DNA from: Streptomyces tauricus
GTDB taxonomy: Bacteria; Actinomycetota; Actinomycetes; Streptomycetales; Streptomycetaceae
NCBI RefSeq assembly: GCF_014650955.1
Contig: NZ_BMVY01000017.1
Span: forward strand, 1 to 64,000
Length of the DNA stretch: 64,000 bases
Direction of reading: 5' to 3'
In this document: piece by piece, positions 8,214 to 18,792 of the stretch
Layout of the letters: each line of letters opens with the position of its first letter
Numbering within the stretch: the first letter of the stretch is position 1
Notes under the pieces: model-generated
Told to the model about the DNA's origin: nothing
The model's input: the letters and a program-made list of their open reading frames with translations, nothing else
Database searches by the model: none
Position numbers and translations under genes: made by a program

Positions 8214-9371
8214 TCAGCCTGCGATTGCTACTGAGGGTTCGCCGGAGGGGACGCCATCCGCTTCCATCTGTTCCGCGATCTTCATCGCTTCCTCGATCAG
8301 CGTCTCCACGATCTTCGACTCCGGGACCGTCTTGATGACCTCGCCCTTGACGAAGATCTGGCCCTTGCCGTTGCCGGAGGCGACGCCGAGGTCGGCCTCG
8401 CGGGCCTCACCGGGCCCGTTCACGACGCAGCCCATGACGGCGACACGGAGCGGGACCTCCATGCCCTCCAGGCCCGCCGTGACCTCCTCCGCCAGCTTGT
8501 AGACGTCGACCTGCGCGCGCCCGCAGGACGGGCAGGAGACGATCTCCAGGCGGCGCTGCTTGAGGTTCAGCGACTCCAGGATCTGCATCCCGACCTTGAT
8601 CTCCTCGACCGGCGGGGCCGACAGGGAGACGCGGATGGTGTCGCCGATGCCCTCACTCAGGAGTGCGCCGAAGGCGACCGCGGACTTGATCGTGCCCTGG
8701 AAGGCGGGACCCGCCTCGGTCACGCCGAGGTGCAGCGGGTAGTCGCAGGCCGCGGCGAGCTGCCGGTAGGCGTTGACCATGACGACCGGGTCGTTGTGCT
8801 TGACCGAGATCTTGATGTCCCGGAAGTCGTGCTCCTCGAAGAGGGACGCCTCCCAGAGCGCGGACTCGACGAGCGCCTCGGGGGTGGCCTTGCCGTACTT
8901 CTGGATCAGCCGCTTGTCGAGGGAGCCGGCGTTGACGCCGATGCGGATCGGGGTGCCGTGGTCCTTCGCGGCCCGCGCGATCTCCTTGACCTGGTCGTCG
9001 AACTGCTTGATGTTGCCGGGGTTGACCCGGACCGCCGCGCAGCCCGCCTCGATCGCGGCGAACACGTACTTCGGCTGGAAGTGGATGTCGGCGATGACCG
9101 GGATCTGCGACTTCTTGGCGATGGTGGCGAGCGCGTCGGCGTCGTCCTGTGTGGGGCACGCCACCCGCACGATCTGGCAGCCGGACGCGGTCAGCTCGGC
9201 GATCTGCTGGAGCGTGGCGCCGATGTCCGACGTACGCGTGGTCGTCATCGACTGGACCGAGACGGGTGCGTCTCCACCCACCGCCACGGTTCCGACCTGG
9301 ATCTTCCGGCTCTTGCGGCGCTCGGCGAGCCTCGTCGGAACGTCCGGCATGCCGAGTGAAATCGCGGTCAT
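8214..9371 (-). CDS. ispG: 4-hydroxy-3-methylbut-2-en-1-yl diphosphate synthase (IspG/GcpE)
   Basis: 385 residues. IspG reductively opens the cyclodiphosphate ring in the MEP route to isoprenoids and carries a [4Fe-4S] cluster. The TIM-barrel part starts with the typical VSVQSMTTTRTSDI, and the C-terminal cluster domain contains CPSCGRAQVDVYKLAEEV and MGCVVNGPGEA, giving the three Cys ligands. ATG at 9371. It is preceded by rseP and dxr in the same direction; dxr acts earlier in the same pathway. It ends in a double hairpin at 8123-8200. Confidence 0.97.
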   Translation of the reverse strand: MTAISLGMPDVPTRLAERRKSRKIQVGTVAVGGDAPVSVQSMTTTRTSDIGATLQQIAELTASGCQIVRVACPTQDDADALATIAKKSQIPVIADIHFQPKYVFAAIEAGCAAVRVNPGNIKQFDDQVKEIARAAKDHGTPIRIGVNAGSLDKRLIQKYGKATPEALVESALWEASLFEEHDFRDIKISVKHNDPVVMVNAYRQLAAACDYPLHLGVTEAGPAFQGTIKSAVAFGALLSEGIGDTIRVSLSAPPVEEIKVGMQILESLNLKQRRLEIVSCPSCGRAQVDVYKLAEEVTAGLEGMEVPLRVAVMGCVVNGPGEAREADLGVASGNGKGQIFVKGEVIKTVPESKIVETLIEEAMKIAEQMEADGVPSGEPSVAIAG

Positions 9372-9495
9372 CTGCTGTGCAACCCCAAGGTAAGGATTCG
9401 GTCGGTCCCGAAAGCTGACGGGCTCCAGTCACCGAGATTACGGCACCTCCGAAGGCGGAAGCACATTCCCCGAGCAGGACCACCCCAAGGAGGAC

Positions 9496-9520
9496 GGCCG
9501 GACACCCATGGTGTCCGGCC
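9496..9520. terminator. Perfect hairpin between rseP and ispG
   Basis: An 11-bp perfect inverted repeat (arms 9496-9506 and 9510-9520, arm GGCCGGACACC, three-base loop) lies 19 bases after the rseP stop. It probably terminates or attenuates dxr-rseP transcription before ispG, which would then need its own promoter in the 125 bases that follow. Confidence 0.55.
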
Positions 9521-9538
9521 GCCGCGAACTCCGTGTGG

Positions 9539-10843
9539 CTACGAGATTCTGACCGGGTTAACCACGTCCGCGATGAGGACCAGGATCGTGAAGCAGATGA
9601 AGATCCCGGCCACCACGTACGCGACGGGCATCAGCTTCGCCACGTCGAACGGGCCGGGGTCGGGGCGGCGCAGCACCTTCGCGCCGTTGCGCCGCAGCGA
9701 CTCCCACAGGGCGCCCGCGATGTGCCCGCCGTCGAGCGGCAGCAGCGGGAGCATGTTGAACAGGAACAGGGAGAGGTTGAAGCCCGCGACGAGGAACAGC
9801 ATCATCGCGATCTGGTTCTCCGGCGGGATGTCCAGTGTGAAGACCTCGCCGCCGACGCGCGCCGCGCCGACCACGCCCATCGGGGAGTCCGCCTCGCGCG
9901 GGCCGTCGCCGAAGGCCGCGTCCCACAGGGCGGGCACCTTGGACGGCAGGTTGATCAGCGACTCGACGCCGTTCTGCATCATGTCGCCCATGCGGTCCAC
10001 TGACTGCCCGAACGACTGCTGGACGATGCCGGAGGCGGGTGTGAAGCCGAGGAAGCCGGCGTACACGTACTTGCCCTCGACGTAGCCGCCCTGGCCGTCG
10101 GACTTGCTGACCTGGTTGCGGATGAGGTGGGCGGAGAGGTCGAGCTGCTTGCCGTCGCGCTCGACGGTCAGGGTGACGTCCTTGCCGGGGTTGGCGCGGA
10201 TGTCGGCCTGGAGGGTGGACCAGTCGGCGACCTTCTCGCCGTTGAACGCGAGGATCTTGTCACCGCCCTTGAGGCCGGCGGCCTTGGCGGGCGCGGCCGT
10301 GTCGCTCTTCTGGCACTCGGAGCGGGACTCGCTCTGCTCGATGACGCAGTCGGAGACCTTGCCGACCGTGGTGGTCTGGGTCTGGACGCCGAAGGTCATC
10401 ATCACGCCGAGGAAGATCGCGACGGCGAGGATCAGGTTCATGAAGGGGCCGGCGAACATCACGATCACGCGCTTCCACGGCTTGCGCGTGTAGAAGAGCC
10501 GGCTTTCGTCGCCCGGTTGCAGTTCCTCGAAGGACTGCGCCCTGGCGTCCTCGATCATGCCGCGCCACGGGGAGGTCGAGCGGGCCTCGATACGGCCGTC
10601 GGGGCCGGGCGGGAACATCCCGATCATGCGGATGTAGCCGCCGAGCGGAATCGCCTTGACCCCGTACTCCGTGTCGCCCTTCTTGCGCGAGAAGATCGTC
10701 GGGCCGAAGCCGACCATGTACTGCGGCACGCGGATGCCGAACAGCTTGGCCGTGGAGAGATGCCCCAGCTCGTGCCAGGCGATCGAGAAGAGCAGGCCGA
10801 CCGCGAAGACGACTATGCCGAGGATCATCATCAGGGTCGTCAT
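9539..10843 (-). CDS. rseP: RseP-like site-2 metalloprotease (M50)
   Basis: 434 residues, integral membrane. Site-2 proteases cut transmembrane segments, usually of anti-sigma factors. The zinc motif HELGH is in the first membrane segment (His24, Glu25, His28), and the second metal site is NMLPLLPLDGGH near the C-terminus. A PDZ domain lies between (about 190-280; KAAGLKGGDKILAFNGEKV). Four hydrophobic segments are visible. The ATG at 10843 overlaps the dxr stop by four bases (ATGA), so the two are translationally coupled. The substrate in this organism is unknown. Confidence 0.93.
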   Translation of the reverse strand: MTTLMMILGIVVFAVGLLFSIAWHELGHLSTAKLFGIRVPQYMVGFGPTIFSRKKGDTEYGVKAIPLGGYIRMIGMFPPGPDGRIEARSTSPWRGMIEDARAQSFEELQPGDESRLFYTRKPWKRVIVMFAGPFMNLILAVAIFLGVMMTFGVQTQTTTVGKVSDCVIEQSESRSECQKSDTAAPAKAAGLKGGDKILAFNGEKVADWSTLQADIRANPGKDVTLTVERDGKQLDLSAHLIRNQVSKSDGQGGYVEGKYVYAGFLGFTPASGIVQQSFGQSVDRMGDMMQNGVESLINLPSKVPALWDAAFGDGPREADSPMGVVGAARVGGEVFTLDIPPENQIAMMLFLVAGFNLSLFLFNMLPLLPLDGGHIAGALWESLRRNGAKVLRRPDPGPFDVAKLMPVAYVVAGIFICFTILVLIADVVNPVRIS

Positions 10844-12141
10844 GCACGAGCCTCCGCCGTTGTCTTGGCTGTCGTCTGAGCTGTCTTCTGAGCCGGTGTC
10901 CGGGCTGCCGCCCGGGCGGTGAGTTCGCGGGCCCTGGCGCGTGCCCAGGTCTCCGCTTCGAGGACGTCCGCCACGGTGAGCGAGGTTCCCGTACGGGGGG
11001 TGCCGTGCTCGGCGACGACCTCCGTGACGGTCTCCATGATCCCGTTGAACGGCAGCGCGCCGTTCAGGAACGCGTCCACGCATTCTTCGTTGGCCGCATT
11101 GAACACCGCGGGGGCCGTGCCCGCGAGCTCCCCGACGTGCCGGGCGAGCCCCACCGACGGAAACGCGTCGTTGTCGAGGGGGAAGAACTCCCAGCTCGAC
11201 GCCTTCGACCAGTCGAAGGCGGGCGCGGCGTCGGGGACGCGCTGGGGCCAGCCCAGACCGATGGCGATCGGCCCGCGCATGTCGGGGGGCGTCGCCTGGG
11301 CCACCGTCGAACCGTCCGTGAACTCAACCATCGAGTGGACATACGACTGCGGATGCACGACCACCTCAATGCGGTCGAAGGGAATGTCGTAGAGGAGGTG
11401 CGCCTCGATGACTTCGAGGCCCTTGTTGACGAGGGTCGCGGAGTTGACGGTGATGACCGGGCCCATGGCCCAGGTGGGGTGCGCGAGGGCGTCCTCGGGG
11501 GCGACATCGGCCAGCTCGGCTTTCGTACGTCCTCTGAAGGGGCCGCCCGAGGCGGTGACGACGAGCTTGCGTACGTCGGCCCTGGTGCCCGAGGCGAGCG
11601 CCTGGAACAGGGCGGCGTGCTCGGAGTCGACGGGGATGATCTGGCCCGGCGCGGCCAGCGCCCTCACCAGGGGGCCGCCGACGATGAGCGACTCCTTGTT
11701 GGCGAGCGCGAGGGTGCGGCCCGCCTCCAGGGCGGCGAGGGTGGGGGCGAGGCCGATGGAGCCGGTGATGCCGTTCAGTACGGTGTGGCCGGCGGAGGCG
11801 GCGAGGTGGGTGGCCGCGTCCGCTCCGGCCAGGACCTCGGGAAGGGGCTCCCCCGGTCCGTACCGCGCGGAGAGTGCCTCGCGCAGGGCCGGTACGGCGT
11901 CCTCGCGGGCCACGGCGACGGCCTTGACGCGGAGCCGGTGCGCCTGCTCCGCCAGCAGCTCCACCCTCCCGCCCGCCGCGGAGAGCCCGGTCACCCGGAA
12001 CCGGTCGGGATTGCGCAGCACGAGGTCGATGGCCTGGGTGCCGATCGAGCCGGTGGAGCCGAGGATCACGACGTCCCGGCTCCCGTCCACAGGATCGAAG
12101 ACGAGATGAGGATCGGCGAGGGGGGCTGGACTGTCGCTCAT
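10840..12141 (-). CDS. dxr: 1-deoxy-D-xylulose 5-phosphate reductoisomerase
   Basis: 433 residues. Dxr makes 2-C-methyl-D-erythritol 4-phosphate, the first committed MEP-pathway step, using NADPH. The Rossmann start is VVILGSTGSIGTQAIDL; ALANKESLIVGG, PVDSEHAALFQAL and TASGGPFRG are the diagnostic metal and substrate segments. The ATG at 12141 was chosen from family length, although the G-run before it is close; the C-terminal Ala/Thr/Lys tail is longer than usual and compositionally simple. It is coupled to rseP through a four-base overlap and belongs functionally with ispG downstream. Confidence 0.95.
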   Translation of the reverse strand: MSDSPAPLADPHLVFDPVDGSRDVVILGSTGSIGTQAIDLVLRNPDRFRVTGLSAAGGRVELLAEQAHRLRVKAVAVAREDAVPALREALSARYGPGEPLPEVLAGADAATHLAASAGHTVLNGITGSIGLAPTLAALEAGRTLALANKESLIVGGPLVRALAAPGQIIPVDSEHAALFQALASGTRADVRKLVVTASGGPFRGRTKAELADVAPEDALAHPTWAMGPVITVNSATLVNKGLEVIEAHLLYDIPFDRIEVVVHPQSYVHSMVEFTDGSTVAQATPPDMRGPIAIGLGWPQRVPDAAPAFDWSKASSWEFFPLDNDAFPSVGLARHVGELAGTAPAVFNAANEECVDAFLNGALPFNGIMETVTEVVAEHGTPRTGTSLTVADVLEAETWARARARELTARAAARTPAQKTAQTTAKTTAEARA

Positions 12142-12311
12142 CCCCCCATTGTTGCCGCAACGCCACGGCGGAGGGGACGGGGGCGCCCCCTGCGATGCCC
12201 TGTCAGGGGCGCGCGGGGCCCTCCGCGGGCGCCGGGCGCCTCCTGAGGGGCGCGGGGAACTGCGCGACAAGCCCCCACCGGCCCGTAGTCGCCTCCTGAC
12301 CCGCAAGCCCT

Positions 12312-15101
<2,790 letters not shown>

Positions 15102-15203
15102 TGGAATTACCCCCTGACACGGATGTATCTGATGCACGTGACGCATGCACTGATCCGGAAGAGTGCTGCTGGTTCTTCGGGTGCCGGCCGGTGGGGGCTG
15201 GTC

Positions 15204-15260
15204 GCGCGGTCCCCGCGCCCCTGAAAAGCGAAAAGATTGCGCCGTTCCCCGCGCCCCTCA
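15204..15260. repeat. Two copies of the GTTCCCCGCGCCCCT intergenic repeat
   Basis: Two units in the same (reverse) orientation, about 33 bases apart, lie in the 265-base gap between the acyl-CoA dehydrogenase and secA. Units read CGCGGTCCCCGCGCCCCT and GCGCCGTTCCCCGCGCCCCT, separated by an A-rich linker (GAAAAGCGAAAAGATT). The same unit recurs at many other intergenic places in the window. Confidence 0.7.
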
Positions 15261-15366
15261 AGGGCCGCTGCCCCCGCTCGCCGGTCCGCTCATTGTTGAC
15301 GCCGAAATTCTGTGCGGCAAGCAGCAGAACGACGACGGGGACAGCAGTGCGTTCCTGGGGAAAAGG

Positions 15367-17313
15367 TCAGCTGATGGGGCGGTGGACATTCTCCTTCCGG
15401 GACGCTCCGGGGGTCGCGTCGGCGATCCAGGGGCCGTCGCCGGACGGGTCGACGATCCCGTCCTCCAGCCAGGTGTAGGCGCCGCCGAGGACGCCCTTGA
15501 CGACCTTGTGGTCGACGTCGTCGGTGTTGGACCACAGACGGCCGAAGAGTTCCTCCACCCGGATGCGGGACTGGCCGCAGAAGGCGTCGGCCAGTTGGTA
15601 GGCCTCGCGGCCGTGGGCCTCGGTGGTGCGCAGGAGTTCGGCGCGGACGCAGACGGCGCTCATCGCGAACAGTTCGGCGCCGATGTCGACGATCCGGGCG
15701 AGGAAGCCCTGCTTGGTCTCCATCCGGCCCTGCCAGCGGGACATGGCGTAGAAGGTGGACCGGGCGAGCTTGCGGGCCGAGCGCTCCACGTACCGGAGGT
15801 GGCCGGAGAGGTCGACGTGTCCGGCCGGGTGGAAGTCGCTGTATGCGCGCGGGAGTTGCCCCGGGCCCGCGACCAGTTTGGGGAACCACTTGGCGTAGAA
15901 GACCCCGGCGTTCGCGCCCGCCTTCGCCTTGTCGGCCAGGGACTTGTCGGGGTCGATGAGGTCGCCGGCGACGGAGAGGTGGGCGTCGACGGCCTCGCGG
16001 GCGATCAGCAGGTGCATGATCTCCGTCGAGCCCTCGAAGATGCGGTTGATGCGCAGATCGCGCAGCACCTGCTCGGCGGGGACGGCCCGTTCGCCGCGGG
16101 CGGCGAGCGAGTCGGCGGTCTCGAAGCCGCGGCCGCCGCGGATCTGGACCAGTTCGTCGGCCATCAGCCAGGCCATCTCGGAGCCGAACAGCTTGGCGAG
16201 GGCGGCCTCGATGCGGATGTCGTTGCGGTCCTCGTCGGCCATCTGGGACGACAGGTCGAGGACGGCCTCCAGGGCGAACGTGGTCGCCGCGATGAAGGAG
16301 ATCTTCGCGCCCACGGCCTCGTGGTGGGCGACCGGCTTGCCCCACTGCTCGCGCACGGACGACCACTCACGGGCGATCTTCAGACACCACTTGCCGGCAC
16401 CGACGCACATCGCGGGCAGCGAGAGGCGTCCGGTGTTGAGGGTGGTCAGGGCGATCTTGAGCCCGGCGCCCTCCGCGCCGATGCGGTTCGCGGCGGGCAC
16501 CCGCACCTGGTGGAAGCGCGTGACGCCGTTCTCCAGGCCGCGCAGGCCCATGAACGCGTTGCGGTTCTCGACGGTGACGCCCTCGGAGGCCGCCTCCACG
16601 ACGAACGCGGTGATGCCGCCCTTGTGCCCCTCGGACTTCGGCACGCGCGCCATCACGACGAGCAGGTCGGCGACCACGCCGTTGGTCGTCCAGAGCTTCA
16701 CCCCGTCGAGGACGTAGTCGTCCCCATCAGGCACCGCGCTGGTCGCGAGCCGGGCCGGGTCGGAGCCCACGTCCGGCTCGGTGAGCAGGAAGGCGGAGAT
16801 GTCGGTACGGGCCAGGCGCGGCAGGAAGGCGTCCTTCTGCTCCTGGGTGCCGAAGATCTTCAGCGGCTGCGGTACGCCGATCGACTGGTGCGCGGAGAGC
16901 AGCGCACCCAGCGCCGGGTTCGCGGAGCCGACCAGGGCGAGCGCCTTGTTGTAGTAGACCTGCGTCAGGCCGAGGCCGCCGTACTTCGTGTCGATCTTCA
17001 TCCCGAGGGCGCCGAGCTCCTTGAGCCCGTTGATCACCTCGTCCGGGATGCGTGCCTCCCGCTCGATGCGCGCGGAGTCGACCCTGGTCTCGCAGAAGTC
17101 GCGCAGCTTGGCGAGGAACTGCTCACCGCGCTGGGCGTCCTCGTCCGGGGGCAACGGGTGGGGGTGGATCAGGTCGAGCCGGAAGCGGCCGAGGAACAGC
17201 TCCTTGGCGAAGCTGGGTTTGCGCCAGTCCTGCTCCCGCGCGGCCTCGGCGACCTGACGGGCCTCACGTTCGGAGACAGCGGGCTGGTGGGGTGTTGCGG
17301 ACAAGAGGCTCAC
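15367..17313 (-). CDS. Long acyl-CoA dehydrogenase (VLCAD/ACAD9-like)
   Basis: 648 residues, longer than the usual 380-400 because of a C-terminal extension (about 450-648) as in very-long-chain acyl-CoA dehydrogenases. It would oxidise fatty acyl-CoA with FAD in the cytoplasm. The core shows AFLLTEPDVGSDPARL and KLWTTNG (FAD/substrate loop), GRLSLPAMCVGAGKWCL and the end-of-core signature RDLRINRIFEGSTEIMHLLIAREAV, where the Glu in FEGSTE is in the usual catalytic position. The GTG start at 17313 lacks a strong ribosome site. It is divergent from the LacI gene, and the large gap between them holds operators that probably serve the other gene. Confidence 0.9.
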   Translation of the reverse strand: MSLLSATPHQPAVSEREARQVAEAAREQDWRKPSFAKELFLGRFRLDLIHPHPLPPDEDAQRGEQFLAKLRDFCETRVDSARIEREARIPDEVINGLKELGALGMKIDTKYGGLGLTQVYYNKALALVGSANPALGALLSAHQSIGVPQPLKIFGTQEQKDAFLPRLARTDISAFLLTEPDVGSDPARLATSAVPDGDDYVLDGVKLWTTNGVVADLLVVMARVPKSEGHKGGITAFVVEAASEGVTVENRNAFMGLRGLENGVTRFHQVRVPAANRIGAEGAGLKIALTTLNTGRLSLPAMCVGAGKWCLKIAREWSSVREQWGKPVAHHEAVGAKISFIAATTFALEAVLDLSSQMADEDRNDIRIEAALAKLFGSEMAWLMADELVQIRGGRGFETADSLAARGERAVPAEQVLRDLRINRIFEGSTEIMHLLIAREAVDAHLSVAGDLIDPDKSLADKAKAGANAGVFYAKWFPKLVAGPGQLPRAYSDFHPAGHVDLSGHLRYVERSARKLARSTFYAMSRWQGRMETKQGFLARIVDIGAELFAMSAVCVRAELLRTTEAHGREAYQLADAFCGQSRIRVEELFGRLWSNTDDVDHKVVKGVLGGAYTWLEDGIVDPSGDGPWIADATPGASRKENVHRPIS

Positions 17314-17557
17314 CTCGCCGCGAATAGGGATCTTGGTCCGGTTACGTTACTCACCGGTGCTACTCGATCGTATGTACCTGATAACGACCCCGCTCACCAG
17401 TCCTCGCGCACCATTCGGCGCACACGGCAGGTGGGGAGGGCAGGCCCGCAGGGCCGCCCGACAGGGGCGCGGGGAACGGCGCGCCCAGCCCTCACACACC
17501 TGCACCCGCCGACGCGCCCCGTCCCCCACCCCGGTGCGCCCCCCACACCCCGACGGA

Positions 17558-17573
17558 GTCGAAGCGCTTCGAC
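17558..17573. promoter_or_regulatory. LacI-family operator, site 1 (perfect palindrome)
   Basis: GTCGAAGCGCTTCGAC is a perfect 16-bp palindrome with the central CG typical of LacI-family operators. It lies 122 bases before the lacI start, in the 381-base gap between the divergent acyl-CoA dehydrogenase and the regulator gene. The remainder of that gap holds one AGGGGCGCGGGGAAC repeat at about 17463 and otherwise nothing recognised. The same core recurs three more times in this gene cluster. Confidence 0.8.
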
Positions 17574-17647
17574 AACCTATGGACACCCCGCCCGCCATCA
17601 GGCTACTGTCAACCCACCCTCACCCACCCGCGTCTGCGGCACACACT

Positions 17648-17662
17648 GTCGAAGCGCTTCAC
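17648..17662. promoter_or_regulatory. LacI-family operator, site 2
   Basis: GTCGAAGCGCTTCAC keeps the GAAGCGCTTC core but has one asymmetrical outer base. It is centred 90 bp from site 1 and ends 32 bases before the lacI ATG, so it probably overlaps the lacI/GH31 promoter and gives autoregulation; the pair could support looping. Confidence 0.75.
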
Positions 17663-17694
17663 ACGGTGCCTTCTCACAACGCTTGGAGAGCTGG

Positions 17695-18708
17695 ATGGTC
17701 ACCCTCGCCGAGGTCGCCCAGCACGCCGGAGTCTCGGCGAGCACGGTGAGCTACGTCCTCAGCGGCAAGCGGTCCATCTCCGCGGTCACCCGCCGGCGGG
17801 TCGAGGAGAGCATCCAGGTGCTCGGCTACCACCCCAACGCGGGAGCCCGGGCGCTGGCAAGCAGCCGGTCCAACATCATCGCTCTGATGATCCCGCTCCG
17901 CACGGACATGTACGTACCCGTGATGATGGAGATCGCCATCGCGGTGACGACCTCGGCGCGTTCCCACGGGTACGACGTGCTGCTGCTCACCGGCGAGGAG
18001 GGCCCCGACGCCGTACGCCGGATCACCGGGAGCGGTCTCGCCGACGCGATGATCCTCATGGACGTCGAGCTGGACGACGAACGGCTGCCGCTGCTGCGCG
18101 GCACCGAGCAGCCGTCCGTCCTCATCGGTCTGCCCGCCGACACCAACGGCCTGACCTGCGTGGACCTCGACTTCGGCGCGACGGGCGCGCTGTGCGCCGA
18201 GCATCTCGCGATGCTCGGACACCGTGACATCGCTGTCATCGGTGAGGCGCCCGCGGTGTACGAGCGGCACACGGGGTTCGCCGAGCGCACGCTCGACGGG
18301 CTGAGGTCCCGCTCGCGCGAGCTGGGTCTGCGGGTGCTGCACCGGCCGTGCGAGGGCGGCTTCGACGCGATGTCCCTGACCCTGGCCCGGGTCTTCGACG
18401 AGCGCCCCGGCACCACGGGGTTCGTCGTGCAGAACGAGTCCGCGGTCGAGCCGCTGCTCGCGCTGCTGCGCCGGCAGGGCCGGGCCGTGCCCGAGGACGT
18501 CTCGGTGATCGCGATCTGCCCGGACCAGGTCGCCGTCCAGGCCTCGGTGCGGCTGACCTCGGTCGCCATCCCCGCGCAGGAGATGGGCCGTAACGCGGTG
18601 GAGCAACTGATCGCCAAGCTGGAGGGGCACGGCAAGGACGACGTCGTGCTCATCGCGCCCGAGTTGACGGTCCGGGCGAGTACGGGCCCGGCCCCGACCG
18701 CTTCCTGA
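17695..18708 (+). CDS. LacI-family transcriptional regulator of the glycan cluster
   Basis: 337 residues. An N-terminal helix-turn-helix with hinge (MVTLAEVAQHAGVSASTVSY, then LGYHPNAGARALA) is followed by a periplasmic-binding-like sugar sensor domain (about 60-330), with the typical late segment PEDVSVIAICPD and the dimer/ligand end SVAIPAQEMGRNAVEQL. It would repress the cluster until a sugar, most simply a xyloglucan oligosaccharide, binds; the ligand is inference. The ATG at 17695 follows TTGGAGAG. Two palindromes lie upstream and two more at 30.0-30.2 kb. GH31 follows 84 bases later in the same direction, so they probably form one operon. Confidence 0.9.
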   Translation: MVTLAEVAQHAGVSASTVSYVLSGKRSISAVTRRRVEESIQVLGYHPNAGARALASSRSNIIALMIPLRTDMYVPVMMEIAIAVTTSARSHGYDVLLLTGEEGPDAVRRITGSGLADAMILMDVELDDERLPLLRGTEQPSVLIGLPADTNGLTCVDLDFGATGALCAEHLAMLGHRDIAVIGEAPAVYERHTGFAERTLDGLRSRSRELGLRVLHRPCEGGFDAMSLTLARVFDERPGTTGFVVQNESAVEPLLALLRRQGRAVPEDVSVIAICPDQVAVQASVRLTSVAIPAQEMGRNAVEQLIAKLEGHGKDDVVLIAPELTVRASTGPAPTAS

Positions 18709-18792
18709 CCCCGCCCCACCCCCACCCGACCTGGTCCTCCGGAGCCGCGCAACCGGGTCTTGCCACCCCTCCTCCCTTCAGGAGCACCCCGT

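Noticed and set aside
18760..18792. Earlier start for GH31 at 18760
   Set aside because: It lacks a ribosome site, while the ATG at 18793 has AGGAG at ideal spacing.
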